Part shown: positions 46,321-56,036 of the stretch, one piece after another
How the letters are laid out: each line of letters starts with the position of its first letter
How positions within the stretch are numbered: the first letter of the stretch is position 1
NCBI GenBank assembly: GCA_965207185.1
Contig: OZ242271.1
Span: 186,001-250,000, forward strand
Length of the DNA: 64,000 bases
Direction of reading: 5' to 3'
Origin: UBA11872 sp965207185
GTDB taxonomy: Bacteria; Chloroflexota; UBA11872
The notes under the pieces: generated by a model
Told to the model about the DNA's origin: nothing
The model's input: only the letters and a program-made list of their open reading frames with translations
Databases searched by the model: none
Made by a program: the position numbers and the translations under genes

Positions 46321-48693
46321 CTAGCGACGCTTGACGACGGGCTCCGACTCGACCACTGGCACTGGAACGGGAACGGGCGCCGGCCCGATTCGTGCGGGCC
46401 ACCAGTTCCAGCGCCGCAGCAACAACACGATGCTCGGAACAAATAGCGCCCGCACGATGAACGTGTCAATCAACACGCCCAGCGCCACCGCAAACCCCAG
46501 CTGGTAGATATCCCGCAGCGGGAACGTCATCAGAACCGAGAACGTGCCGGCCAGGATCAGCCCCGCCGAGGTAATCACGCCCCCGGTCTGCGCCACCGCC
46601 ACGCGCACGCCTTCAACCAACCCGCGCGCCTGAATCTCCTCCCGCACCCGCGAAATGATCAGGATGTTGTAGTCCGCCCCCAGCGCCGCCAGGAAGATGA
46701 ACATCCACACCGGGTTCTGGTAGCCGACCCCCGGGTGACCCAGGATGTTCTGAAAGATCACGACCGACAGCCCAACCGCTGACAGGAAGCTCAGAACCAC
46801 GCTGCCCAGCAGGTAGCTGGCGGCCACCACGCTACGCAGCAGCAACAACAGAATCACCCAGATCAGGACGATGACGATCGGGCCGACGACCGCCATGTCG
46901 CGGTTCACGGCGGCGCGCGCATCCGTCTGCTGCGCGGTTGGACCGCCCACCACGATCTCGGCGCCGGCCAGGGACGTGCCCACCGCTGCCGATCGCGCCA
47001 CCGCGCGGATGTCGATGATGCGGTCGAGCGCCGGCGTTTCGTACGGGTTGTCGGCCATCACCACGTCAAGCCGGGCGGTCGTCCCATCCGGCGACACGAA
47101 GCGGCGGCCAGCGAAGTAGGTCTCCAGCACGGCTTGTTGCTGCGGATCCACGTTTGGCGGCCCGCCAACGGCCGGCGCGCCACCCGGCGGCCCGCTGGGT
47201 TGCGCCTCGAGCAATGCGGATGGCAGTTGGGGAATCGCCGTCTGCAGCGTGGCCGCGTCCACCGCCGGCGTCTCGCCGGTGGGACGCGTTGGCCCGCTAA
47301 CTCGTGTGACGCCCGGCACAGCCGCCACCGCCTGCGTCAGCCGATCCAGGTCGACCAGGCTGCCGTCGACATCGGTAGTGCTGACGAAAATGCTGGTCGG
47401 CGCCAGCTCGCCGGCGCCGAAGCTGTCGTCCATGATCTGCGCGCCGATCTTCGACTCGGCGCTGTCCGGGAATCCGTCGATAAAGTTGAAGCTCGGCTTC
47501 AGGCGCGGAGTTCCGGCCGCAAACACCACCAGCAGCACCAGCGTGACCGCGAACGTGGCCACCGGTCGCCGCGTCACCAGGTTCGCCACCCGCGACCAGA
47601 TGCGCGAGTGCTCCGTTCCGCTCACCTGCATCCGGCCCGGCCAGAACGCCGCTTGGCCCAGCAGCACGGTCAGCGCGGGTACCAGCGTGAGACCGCTGAC
47701 CAGCATCAGGAAAATCGCCATTGCCAGCACCGGGCCCATCGCCTGAAACGACCCGAAGGTGGCCAGCAACAGCGCCAGCATCGCCGCGATCGTTGTCCCG
47801 GCGCTCGAGGCAATGGCCGGCCCGATTCGCTGGAGCGACGTCTCCATTGCACGCCAGCGGTCGGGTTGCCGCCGCAATTCCTCGCGGTATCTCGACACGA
47901 TGAACAGCGTGAAGTCGGTTCCCGCGCCGAACATCAGCACCGACATCAGGGCGGTGATCTGCCCGTTCAGCGAGAACCCGAAGTTGTCGGCCAGCAGCGC
48001 GGCCAGCGACTGCGCCACCAACAGCGTCCAGCCCACCCCCGCCAGCGGCAGCAGCGCCAGCGCCGGCGACCGGTAGATCATCAGCAATAGCACCAGCACC
48101 AGCAGGACCGTGATCAGGGTGACCCTGAAGTCGAACGCGCCAAACACCTCCACGGCGTCCGAGACGATTCCCGCCGGACCGGTCAATGCGACGGTCAGGC
48201 CAGTGTCCTCAGCCCCCGATTGTGCCTGCTCGCGAATCCATGTCACCACCTCGCCAAAAGGCTCGTCGGCCGGCGCCCCGGTAATCGTGACGATCGTGGT
48301 AACGGTGGTCCCGTCCGGACCCAGCAGCGAGCTGCCCGCCTCGGGTGACCCGCTGAGCGACAGCACCGACTCGATTTCATCCGGCGCGTCGTCCGCTTGC
48401 AGCGCCGCGTCGACCTGCGCGACCGCGGCCAGATCGGCGTCCGTAAGGCCCTCGGGGCGGTGAAAGACGACGATAGCCGGCAGGCCCTGGGCGCGCGGGA
48501 ACTTTTCGCTCACGAGCTCCTGGGCCCGTATGGTCTCCGAGTCCCCCGGCAGGAAGTCCTCCTGGTTGTTGGTCGTCACCTCGCCAAGCGACGGCGCGAC
48601 GGCAATGACGACCACACCCACGATCACCCACGCCGCAACCACGGCCGCCGCCCGGCGCCAACTCGTGGCCAGGCTGGCCAGCAATCCAAACAT
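46321..48693 (-). CDS. MMPL/RND-family membrane transporter, copy A
   Basis: This 790-residue transporter has the MMPL layout: helix 1, a large extracellular loop, helices 2-6, helix 7, a second loop, helices 8-12. SLGEVTTNNQEDFLPGDSET is the start of the first loop, FGAGTDFTLFIVSRYREEL carries the acidic pair in the membrane, and AALGADYNILIISRVREEI repeats it in the second half. MMPL proteins export lipids or hydrophobic compounds. It is about 80-90% identical in sequence feel to the next copy at 49386. The start MFGLLASL is chosen by comparison with that copy. Confidence 0.9.
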   Translation of the reverse strand: MFGLLASLATSWRRAAAVVAAWVIVGVVVIAVAPSLGEVTTNNQEDFLPGDSETIRAQELVSEKFPRAQGLPAIVVFHRPEGLTDADLAAVAQVDAALQADDAPDEIESVLSLSGSPEAGSSLLGPDGTTVTTIVTITGAPADEPFGEVVTWIREQAQSGAEDTGLTVALTGPAGIVSDAVEVFGAFDFRVTLITVLLVLVLLLMIYRSPALALLPLAGVGWTLLVAQSLAALLADNFGFSLNGQITALMSVLMFGAGTDFTLFIVSRYREELRRQPDRWRAMETSLQRIGPAIASSAGTTIAAMLALLLATFGSFQAMGPVLAMAIFLMLVSGLTLVPALTVLLGQAAFWPGRMQVSGTEHSRIWSRVANLVTRRPVATFAVTLVLLVVFAAGTPRLKPSFNFIDGFPDSAESKIGAQIMDDSFGAGELAPTSIFVSTTDVDGSLVDLDRLTQAVAAVPGVTRVSGPTRPTGETPAVDAATLQTAIPQLPSALLEAQPSGPPGGAPAVGGPPNVDPQQQAVLETYFAGRRFVSPDGTTARLDVVMADNPYETPALDRIIDIRAVARSAAVGTSLAGAEIVVGGPTAQQTDARAAVNRDMAVVGPIVIVLIWVILLLLLRSVVAASYLLGSVVLSFLSAVGLSVVIFQNILGHPGVGYQNPVWMFIFLAALGADYNILIISRVREEIQARGLVEGVRVAVAQTGGVITSAGLILAGTFSVLMTFPLRDIYQLGFAVALGVLIDTFIVRALFVPSIVLLLRRWNWWPARIGPAPVPVPVPVVESEPVVKRR

Positions 48694-48821
48694 GCGCACT
48701 CGCCCCATCACGCGTATATGGATTCAGAGTGTTGAAAGCGGCGCCCGCGGATTGTGAAGAACTTCACGCAGCCAATCCGCGCTCCCATGCCACGCAATCT
48801 GCCGTCGCGAAGTGCGTGGGC

Positions 48822-48941
48822 CTACGGCAATCCCAGCTGCTGCCGAAGCCCCGGCGAGTCGAACACCGCCCGGCACTCGGCGATCCGGCCCCCCTCATCG
48901 CTGGATGTGTAAACCATGTCTCCGACCACGTGTAAATGATG
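48822..48941 (-). pseudogene. 3' relic of a SnoaL-like gene
   Basis: The minus strand reads VVGDMVYTSSDEGGRIAECR then AVFDSPGLRQQLGLP-stop. The intact gene at 51886 ends IYRFEGDRIAESWAMFDSLG then FRQQLGLL. Only about 39 codons remain, and the 5' part is replaced by the repeat block beginning near 48958. It stands to copy A of the transporter exactly as the intact gene stands to copy B. Confidence 0.8.
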
Positions 48942-48957
48942 TCCCCGGTCTGCACAG

Positions 48958-49023
48958 AGGGGAGAGGCAGGACCTGCCCTGAGCCAGCCGAAGGATTCGG
49001 GCGTCTTCGGCTGAAATCGGCGG
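48958..49023 (+). repeat. Dispersed repeat, unit 1
   Basis: This unit contains GGGGAGAGGCAG, then CCTGCCCTGAGCCAGCCGAA, GGATTCGG and TCTTCGGCTGAAATCGG. It shares these elements in the same order with the units at 49047 and 56655, and truncates the SnoaL relic. Confidence 0.75.
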
Positions 49024-49046
49024 GCAACTGTGTTGGGACGCACGGC

Positions 49047-49137
49047 TCTTCACCCTCTCCTGGGGGAGAGGCAGAACCTGTCCTGAGCTAGCCGAAGGAT
49101 TCGGCCGTTTTCGGCCGAAATCGGTGAGGCGTCTTCC
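49047..49137 (+). repeat. Dispersed repeat, unit 2
   Basis: The elements are CTTCACCCTCTCCTGGGGGA, GAGGCAG, CTGTCCTGAGCTAGCCGAAG, GATTCGG, TTTTCGGCCGAAATCGGTGA and GTCTTCCGG. The CCTCTCC/GGAGAGG and CGGCC parts are self-complementary. Confidence 0.75.
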
Positions 49138-49194
49138 GGTCGTGGTCGCCACCCCGGCAACCGCGTTCGGCCGCAATTACTCCTGGTCGCGCCG

Positions 49195-49287
49195 TTCTTC
49201 ACCCTCTCCAAGGGGAGAGGCAGATGCCGCCGTCTTCGGCGGCAATCGGTGAGGGGTCTTCCGCGCAACCACCCTCGGGTTACGCAA
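49195..49287 (+). repeat. Dispersed repeat, unit 3
   Basis: This unit has CACCCTCTCC...GGGGAGAGGCAG and a GCCGCCGTCTTCGGCGGC hairpin instead of the TTCGGCCGAA core. It then has ATCGGTGAGGGGTCTTCC and CAACCACC..TCGGGTTA, the tail shared with the unit at 56655. Confidence 0.75.
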
Positions 49288-49385
49288 GGGTCTTTCCCGG
49301 CGCCATGCTCAATACGCCGACCGTAACGCTCAGATTAGCAACGAGCTGCGTAGCTCCGAAATCTCGATACTGAACCCGCCCCGGC

Positions 49386-51743
49386 CTAGGAAGTCGTCGT
49401 CAGGTCCGTCTCGCCAGGCGCCACCGTCGCAGGCTCGATTCGCGAGGGCCACCAGTTCCAGCGCCGCAGCAACAGCACAATGCTCGGCACGAACAGCGCC
49501 CGCACGATGAACGTGTCCATCAGCACGCCCAGCATCACCGCAAACCCCAACTGGTAGATGTCCCGCAGCGGGAACGTGGTCAGAACCGAGAACGTCCCCG
49601 CCAGGATCAGGCCTGCCGACGTAATCACGCCCCCGGTTCGCGACACGGCCACCCGCACACCCTCAACCAGACCGCGCGCCTGGATCTCCTCCCGCACCCG
49701 CGAAATGATCAGGATGTTGTAGTCCGCCCCCAACGCGGCCAGGAAGATGAACATCCACACCGGGTTCTGATAGCCCACCCCCGGGTGCCCCATGATGTTC
49801 TGGAAAATCACCACCGAGAGACCGACCGCTGACAGGAAACTCAGCACCACGCTGCCCAGCAGGTAGGTCGCCGCCACCACGCTGCGTAGCAGCGCCAGCA
49901 GAATGATCCAGATCAGCACCACGACAATCGGACCAATAACTGCCGTGTCCCGGTTCACCGCGTCGCGTGCATCCGTCTGCAGCGCGGTCGCACCGCCAAC
50001 CACGATTTCGGCGCTCTCGAGCGACGTTCCGGCAACGGCCGACCGGGCCACCGCGCGGATGTCGACGATGCGGTCGATGGCGGGGGTTTCGTACGGATGG
50101 TCGGCCATCACGACGTCGAGTCGGGTCGTTGTTCCATCAGGCGAGACGAACCGTCGACCGGCGAAATAGGTCTCCAACACGGCCTGCATCTGCGGGTCGA
50201 CGTTGGCCGGCGCGCCCACGGCGGGCGCCCCGCCCGGCGGACCGCTGGGCGGGCCGTCGCGCAGCGCCGGCGGTAGCTGCGGAATCGCCGCTTGCAGCGC
50301 CGCCGCGTCCACCGCCGGCGGCTCGCCGGCCGGTCGCGTGGGGCCGCTGACTCGTACGACGCCCGGCACCCCGGCCACCGCCTGCGTCAGTCGATCCAGG
50401 TCAACCAGGCTGCTGTCGATTTCGTCCGTATTGACGTAGATATTGGTCGGCGCCAGTTCGCCCGCCCCAAAGCTGTCGTCCATGATCTGCGCGCCGATCT
50501 TCGACTCGGTGCCGTCCGGAAACCCGTCAATGAAGCTGAAGTTCGGCTTGATGGTTGGCGTGCCGGCCGCGAATACCACCAGCAGCGTCAGCGTGACCGC
50601 AAACGTGGCCACCGGACGGCGCGTCACCAGGTTTGCCACCCATGACCAGATGCGCGAGTGCTCGGTTCCCGTCACCTGCATCCGTCCCGGCCAGAAGGCC
50701 GCGCGTCCCAGCAACACGGTCAGCGCCGGAATCAGCGTCAGCCCGGCGATCAACATCAGGAAGATCGCCATGGCCAGCACGGGTCCCATCGCCTGGAACG
50801 ATCCGAACGTGGCCAGCAGCAGCGCCAGCATGGCCGCCACGGTTGTGCCCCCGCTGGAAGCAATGGCGGGACCAATCCGACGCAGTGACTCCTGCATGGC
50901 CTGCCACCGGTCGGGCTGGCGCCGCAGCTCCTCGCGGTAGCGCGCCACGATGAACAGCGTGAAGTCGGTTCCGGCGCCAAACATCAGCACCGACATCAGG
51001 GCCGTCACCTGGCCGTTCAGCGACAACCCGAAGTTGTCGGCCAGCAAAGCGGCCACCGACTGCGCCACCAACAGCGTCCAGCCCACGCCCGCCAGCGGCA
51101 GCAAGGCCAGCGCCGGCGAACGGTAGATCACGAGCAGCAACACCAGCACCAACATGACCGTGACGATCGTGACCCGAAAGTCAAACGTGCCGAACACTTC
51201 GACCGCGTCCGAGATGATTCCCGCCGGACCGGTCAGCGCGACGGTCAAACCGGCGTCCGCAGCGCCGGCCTGCGCCTGTTCCCGAACCCACATGAGGACT
51301 TCCCCAAACCGCTCTTCCGCCGCCGGCCCGACGATCGTGACAATCGTGGTGACGGTCGTTCCGTCCGGGGCCAGCAACGCGCCGGCCGCTTCGGGAGATC
51401 CGCTCAGCGAGAGCACCGACGAGATTTCGTCCGGCGCCTCATCCGCCTGCAGCACCGCGTCAACCTGCGCGACCGCGGCCAGGTCGGCGTCCGAGAGCCC
51501 TTCCGGGCGATGGAAGACGACAATGGCGGGTATGCCCTGGCCGCGCGGATACTTCTCGCTCACCAGCTCCAGGGCGCGCCGCGACTCCGAGTCGCTGGGA
51601 AGAAAATCCTCCTGGTTATTGGTCGTCACCTCCGCTAGCGGCGGCGCCGCCAGGAAGATGACGACACCCACAACGGCCCAGGCCGCCACAACGCCCAGCG
51701 CCCGTTGCCAACTGGCAACCAGGCCGGCCAGCAGTCCAAACAT
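49386..51743 (-). CDS. MMPL/RND-family membrane transporter, copy B
   Basis: This 785-residue paralogue of the 46321 transporter is near-identical over long stretches (for example FGAGTDFTLFIVARYREELR against VSRYREELR). It differs mainly in the loop residues and the last 20 residues. The layout is the same 12-helix MMPL. It lies 142 bp downstream of an intact SnoaL-like gene, and the upstream spacers of copies A and B are also related, so the duplication covered both genes. No regulator is seen nearby. Confidence 0.9.
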   Translation of the reverse strand: MFGLLAGLVASWQRALGVVAAWAVVGVVIFLAAPPLAEVTTNNQEDFLPSDSESRRALELVSEKYPRGQGIPAIVVFHRPEGLSDADLAAVAQVDAVLQADEAPDEISSVLSLSGSPEAAGALLAPDGTTVTTIVTIVGPAAEERFGEVLMWVREQAQAGAADAGLTVALTGPAGIISDAVEVFGTFDFRVTIVTVMLVLVLLLVIYRSPALALLPLAGVGWTLLVAQSVAALLADNFGLSLNGQVTALMSVLMFGAGTDFTLFIVARYREELRRQPDRWQAMQESLRRIGPAIASSGGTTVAAMLALLLATFGSFQAMGPVLAMAIFLMLIAGLTLIPALTVLLGRAAFWPGRMQVTGTEHSRIWSWVANLVTRRPVATFAVTLTLLVVFAAGTPTIKPNFSFIDGFPDGTESKIGAQIMDDSFGAGELAPTNIYVNTDEIDSSLVDLDRLTQAVAGVPGVVRVSGPTRPAGEPPAVDAAALQAAIPQLPPALRDGPPSGPPGGAPAVGAPANVDPQMQAVLETYFAGRRFVSPDGTTTRLDVVMADHPYETPAIDRIVDIRAVARSAVAGTSLESAEIVVGGATALQTDARDAVNRDTAVIGPIVVVLIWIILLALLRSVVAATYLLGSVVLSFLSAVGLSVVIFQNIMGHPGVGYQNPVWMFIFLAALGADYNILIISRVREEIQARGLVEGVRVAVSRTGGVITSAGLILAGTFSVLTTFPLRDIYQLGFAVMLGVLMDTFIVRALFVPSIVLLLRRWNWWPSRIEPATVAPGETDLTTTS

Positions 51744-51885
51744 TTACAGGGGGCCCCGCTTCACGTTTACGGCTTCAGAGCGTCGTACGCGCTACCTTCA
51801 AACCCTGAAGAACTACACGAGGTCAGCGCAAGCACGATTCCGGCGGCGAGATTAGCAGGCGGACGCCCCTGCCCCAATCGTTGAT

Positions 51886-52422
51886 CTACAGCAATCCCAG
51901 CTGCTGCCGAAACCCCAGCGAGTCGAACATCGCCCAGCTCTCGGCAATCCGGTCCCCCTCGAATCGGTAGATGTAAATCGCCGACGCCTCGAACTCGTTT
52001 CCGCTCGGTTGGATTCCCAGGCCCTGTCCTGTGTGCGTGCCGCGCCACGTCACCCGCGCAATGATCTTGCCCGGCGCCATGATCCACTCGTCCGCCGTGA
52101 TGCTCAGATCGGGAAACGAGCTGCGCAACTCCGGAATCTCGATCTTGAAGCCGTCCCGCCCGATCGTGCGCCCGTCCTGCATGTGCAGCACGTAGTCGGT
52201 CGTGAACAGCTCGTCGATCAGGCTGATGTCCCCGTTGTTCCACGACTCCTCGTAAAAGCGCTCGATCAACGCCCGCTCCGCCGCCCCGGCCACACCTTCC
52301 GGCTCACTGCCACCCAGCGCCGCCGACACAACGGCGCCCACCAGCGCCCCCACCACCGCCGCCAGCAACGCCGACACAAGCACCTGCCGCCCGATGACGC
52401 GACCAACCATCTTCCGGCTCAC
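51886..52422 (-). CDS. SnoaL/ester-cyclase-like NTF2-fold protein with membrane anchor
   Basis: This 178-residue protein has one N-terminal membrane helix (VLVSALLAAVVGALVGAVVS). The NTF2-like fold of the SnoaL/ester cyclase group follows: FYEESWNNGDISLIDELFTT, RSSFPDLSITADEWIMAPG, WRGTHTGQGLGIQPSGNEFE. Such folds are either small hydrolase/isomerase enzymes or ligand binders. It is coupled by position to the MMPL transporter, so it may handle the transported hydrophobic compound outside the membrane. That is inference. Confidence 0.8.
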   Translation of the reverse strand: MSRKMVGRVIGRQVLVSALLAAVVGALVGAVVSAALGGSEPEGVAGAAERALIERFYEESWNNGDISLIDELFTTDYVLHMQDGRTIGRDGFKIEIPELRSSFPDLSITADEWIMAPGKIIARVTWRGTHTGQGLGIQPSGNEFEASAIYIYRFEGDRIAESWAMFDSLGFRQQLGLL

Positions 52423-52515
52423 CCGACCCGACCCTCGCTACTCGCCCGCAAACGCAGACGCCGCACAGTCTAAGGCGCGCCAGATGTTTCGAGGACTCAC
52501 CGAATCGAGCGGACT

Positions 52516-52869
52516 CTAGCCCCCCGAAGTCTCGTCGCTGCCGACCGGCTGCTCACCCAATTCTTCGATCATCGTTGCAATCCGACCTGCCGCGAACTCC
52601 AGCCCGCGGAAGTACATCTGCCGAAACTCCTCATCCGAAGCGCCGAAGTAGAAGTTGACCGGGGCGTATTGAATGCTGGCAAACGACGTGGCCTGAATCG
52701 ACCCCGAGCCAAACGCGTCGGCCAATGCCGACGCCGTACTCTCTCGCCACTCCTGGAACTCACGCGACCCAACCACTCGCTGCGGCGACCGGTAGGCCAG
52801 TTCCTTCAATCTAGGGATTGCCTCCAACGCCACACTTAGGCGCTCGACCGCCGCCTGGTCACCCGGCAT
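52516..52869 (-). CDS. Hypothetical protein
   Basis: This is a 117-residue soluble protein. The run EFQEWRESTASALADAFGSG and an aromatic strand-like segment (QYAPVNFYFGASDEEFRQMY) resemble the helical linker domain that precedes nucleotide-binding TIR-like domains in some bacterial proteins, but no effector domain follows. The start MPGDQAAVERL is the only sensible one. No function is assigned. Confidence 0.55.
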   Translation of the reverse strand: MPGDQAAVERLSVALEAIPRLKELAYRSPQRVVGSREFQEWRESTASALADAFGSGSIQATSFASIQYAPVNFYFGASDEEFRQMYFRGLEFAAGRIATMIEELGEQPVGSDETSGG

Positions 52870-52939
52870 CGAGACCGCCCGCCCTCACGAAGCCTCGACG
52901 GGACTGACGTACAGCCCCTCGTCGAAGCTCCGGTTGCCG

Positions 52940-54052
52940 CTACACCCAGGGATTCGACGGATCCTCCAAAGGCAGCGCAATCGGCTGCCCTTCCAAATGC
53001 GACCGGTACGCCCCCACCAGCATCTCCACGCCGATCAGCGCGTCCTGCCCGGTGCAGGTCGTCGGCCGTACCTCGCCGCCGTGAATCAACCGCACGAGTT
53101 CGCAGCCGTGCACGTGATTGCTCCAGGTCATAGTCTCCACGCCGTCCGGCGCCCAGCCCTGGCTGCCGTCGATCTCCTCCCAGCCCACCTCGCCTCGGGT
53201 GGGAAACACGTCTCCTCGCGGCAGCAGGTGAAACAGCCCGCGCGGCTGGTTTCGCATGGTCACCAGCGCGTGCTGGTAGTAGCAGTCCACCCCCAGCCGG
53301 TCCGAGCCATACGACCCGTCGCCGACTGGAACCGACTCGAAGGTCCCGATCACCCCGCTGGGGAACAGGTAGGTGGCCGATATGCGGTCGCCCGCTATCG
53401 GCCCGGCCCCGTTCTCGCTGTGTCCAACCGCATCGGCGCGCGTCGCCGGTCGCCCGTCCTGCAGCACCAGCCCCGACACCTGCACCGGCGCCTCGCCCAC
53501 CAGGTACAGCATCGCGTCGAACACGTGCGGCGCGTGGATCATCGACTCTTCAACCCCGACGCGATGATCGCCTTTGTCCATCGCGCGAACTCGCGTCAGC
53601 GGCCCCCACTCGCCCGCCGCGCCGCGCGCCCGGATCGCCTGCATGCCCGGATGCTCCCGGCTGCGGTGCGCCAGGATCACGTGCGATCCGGCCTTCTCGG
53701 CCGCCCCCATCACCGCCCGCGCCTGGTCGGCCCACGGCGCCAGCGGCTTCTCCACGTACAGGCCCTTCGCGCCGGCCTCGATGGCGGCTAGCGTTTCCTC
53801 GACCCGCCCGTCGTCATACCAGTGCCGCGCGATCACCGCGATGTCCGGCCGCTCGCGCTCCAGCATCTCGCGGTAGTCCGCATACGTGCGCTCCGCCCCG
53901 CAGGCGGCCGCCAGCTCGTCGCGCCCCCCGTCAACCGGATCCGCCAGCGCCACCATCCGCACGTCCGGGTTCGCCTCAAACGCCCGATGCAACCCATGCC
54001 CGGCCCCGCCCAGGTCGCTATTCGCAATCGTCACAGCCCGCAACGCAGACAT
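52940..54052 (-). CDS. Gfo/Idh/MocA-family oxidoreductase
   Basis: This 370-residue NAD(P)-dependent oxidoreductase has an N-terminal Rossmann region (RAVTIANSDLGGAGHGLHRA), unusual in having SDLGGAG where GxGxxG is expected. The EKP motif is GLYVEKPLAPWADQARAV, and the active-site region is SMIHAPHVFDAMLYLVGEAP. The substrate is unknown. It is not closely similar to the pair at 28504-30535. Confidence 0.88.
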   Translation of the reverse strand: MSALRAVTIANSDLGGAGHGLHRAFEANPDVRMVALADPVDGGRDELAAACGAERTYADYREMLERERPDIAVIARHWYDDGRVEETLAAIEAGAKGLYVEKPLAPWADQARAVMGAAEKAGSHVILAHRSREHPGMQAIRARGAAGEWGPLTRVRAMDKGDHRVGVEESMIHAPHVFDAMLYLVGEAPVQVSGLVLQDGRPATRADAVGHSENGAGPIAGDRISATYLFPSGVIGTFESVPVGDGSYGSDRLGVDCYYQHALVTMRNQPRGLFHLLPRGDVFPTRGEVGWEEIDGSQGWAPDGVETMTWSNHVHGCELVRLIHGGEVRPTTCTGQDALIGVEMLVGAYRSHLEGQPIALPLEDPSNPWV

Positions 54053-54110
54053 CGGCAGCTACTTCCGGGTCCGAATAGCCGACGGGAGTCTACTGGCTAT
54101 CGGCGATCCG

Positions 54111-54902
54111 TTACTGGATCGACCGGTACCGCCAAACCGCCAGCGGCACGAACACCGCCATGATTCCCGCCATCCAGGCCAGCGCCCACACCAGCGGTTC
54201 CCAGAAGTCCGTGCCCAGCGCCAGCCCGCGCATCGCGTTCACGGTGTGCGTCACCGGACTGTTCTCCGCCACCACTTCCAACCAGTCCGGCATCGTCTCC
54301 ACCGGCACGAATACCGAACTCACGAACACCAGCGGAAACAGCCACACAAACGACGCCACCTGCGCCGTCTCCGCCCGCTTCACGCTGGTGCCGATGGCCG
54401 CCGAAATCCAGCAAAACGTCTGCCCAAACAGCACCGCCACAAACGGCATCGCAATCGCGCCGGCCAACGTGCCGTGATAGCGGAACCCAATCAGGAACCC
54501 CACCCCCAGCATCAGCCCCACCACAAAGACATTTCGCGTGGTGTCCGCCAGAATTCGGCCCGCCACCACCGCCGATCGAGCCATCGGCAGCGTGCGATAG
54601 CGATCGATCATCCCGCTGGTCACGTCCACCGCCAGTCCCACCCCGGTCTGTGTCGACCCGAACAGCACCGACTGCGCCAGGATTCCCGGCAGCAGGAAGT
54701 CGATGTAGTCCACCGGCCCCGTCTGGATCGCCCCGCCGAACACGTAGGCGAACAGCAGCACGAACATCACCGGCTGAATCGTCGAAAACACCAGCAGGTC
54801 CGGCTGCCGCCGGTACGCCAGCATGTTCCGCTTCCACAGTTGCAGGATGTCGCCCGGCGCGTATCGCGCCTCCACCCGCAACGCGTCCATCGATACGGCC
54901 AT
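54111..54902 (-). CDS. ABC-2 type transporter permease (DrrB-like)
   Basis: This 263-residue membrane protein has six predicted helices and the ABC-2 signature order: LWKRNMLAYRRQPDLLVFST, then QPVMFVLLFAYVFGG, and VETMPDWLEVVAENSPVTHT near the end, typical of daunorubicin-resistance DrrB permeases. Its start overlaps the ATPase stop by one base. It probably exports a hydrophobic compound or lipid. Confidence 0.88.
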   Translation of the reverse strand: MAVSMDALRVEARYAPGDILQLWKRNMLAYRRQPDLLVFSTIQPVMFVLLFAYVFGGAIQTGPVDYIDFLLPGILAQSVLFGSTQTGVGLAVDVTSGMIDRYRTLPMARSAVVAGRILADTTRNVFVVGLMLGVGFLIGFRYHGTLAGAIAMPFVAVLFGQTFCWISAAIGTSVKRAETAQVASFVWLFPLVFVSSVFVPVETMPDWLEVVAENSPVTHTVNAMRGLALGTDFWEPLVWALAWMAGIMAVFVPLAVWRYRSIQ

Positions 54903-55906
54903 CAGATCGCTCCCGTGGTGGCGTCGGCCGTCTCGTTGGCGGCCCGATGCCCGGTCAATGACAGGAACACTTCATCCAGCGTCGGCTGGCGCAACCCGAT
55001 GTCGGCAATCGCCACCTCGGCCTCGTCCAGCCGCCGCACCACCCCGGCCAATCGCGTCGGCCCATTCGACACCGCCACCGAAACCGTCCCCACCGCCTCG
55101 TCCACCGTCGGCGGCCCATCGCCCTCGGCCTCCAGCACCTCGCGCACCTGTTCCAGCGCCGCCAGGTCGCTCACCCGAACCGTCAGGTGCTCGCCGCCCG
55201 ACCGCGCCTTCAACTCCACCGCCGTGCCCTGAGCAATGATGCGCCCGTGGTCGATCACCACGATCTCGTCGGCCAGCTGATCGGCCTCCTCCAGGTATTG
55301 CGTCGTCAGCAGCACCGTCGTCCCGGTCGCCACCAATTCCCGGATCACCGCCCACAGTTCCAGCCGCGCCTGCGGATCCAGTCCGGTTGTCGGTTCGTCC
55401 AGGAACAGCACCTCCGGATCGGCCACCAGGCTCGCCGCCAGGTCCAGCCGCCGCCGCATCCCGCCGGAGTAGGTCCTGGCCGGACGGTCAGCCGCCTCGG
55501 TCAGATCGAACCGCGCCAGCAGTTCGCCCGCGCGCGCTGCGGCCCTCGCCCGTCCCATGTGGTACAGGTTCGCCACCATCTCCAGGTTTTCCCGGCCGGT
55601 CAGCGTGTCGTCGATAGCCGCCGACTGCCCAGCCAGCCCGATCAGGGGACGCACCCGCGTCCGCTCGCGCCGTACGTCGAACCCAGCCACCGTCGCCGAA
55701 CCCTCGTCCGGATCCAGCAGCGTCGTCAGCACCCGCACCAGCGTGGTCTTGCCCGCCCCATTGGGCCCCAGGAGACCAAGCACCGTCCCCGCTTCGATCT
55801 CCAGGCTCACCCCGGCCAGCGCATGCACGTCCCCAAAAGACTTGTGAACGTCGCGCACCACCACAATCGGGGTGCTGCCGTTTCGGCCTAGTTCCATCGG
55901 CTGCAA
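54902..55906 (-). CDS. ABC transporter ATPase (DrrA-like)
   Basis: This 334-residue ATPase has Walker A LGLLGPNGAGKTTLVRVLTT, signature YSGGMRRRLDLAASLV, Walker B VLFLDEPTTGLDP and switch His in VLLTTQYLEEADQLAD. The C-terminal ~110 residues are the DrrA-type regulatory domain (LTVRVSDLAALEQVREVLEA). It forms a two-gene exporter with the permease downstream. Confidence 0.92.
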   Translation of the reverse strand: MQPMELGRNGSTPIVVVRDVHKSFGDVHALAGVSLEIEAGTVLGLLGPNGAGKTTLVRVLTTLLDPDEGSATVAGFDVRRERTRVRPLIGLAGQSAAIDDTLTGRENLEMVANLYHMGRARAAARAGELLARFDLTEAADRPARTYSGGMRRRLDLAASLVADPEVLFLDEPTTGLDPQARLELWAVIRELVATGTTVLLTTQYLEEADQLADEIVVIDHGRIIAQGTAVELKARSGGEHLTVRVSDLAALEQVREVLEAEGDGPPTVDEAVGTVSVAVSNGPTRLAGVVRRLDEAEVAIADIGLRQPTLDEVFLSLTGHRAANETADATTGAI

Positions 55907-56036
55907 TCCTCAGACTTGGTTGAATGGACGCATTCCCACTAGGAGTCTGGCAAGCCCCCATGCACGCCCAAAGCGGATGTGTTGGGTTTACTACGATTCC
56001 CGACCTCGACTCACCCGCTGTCGCCGCTGCCCTTGA

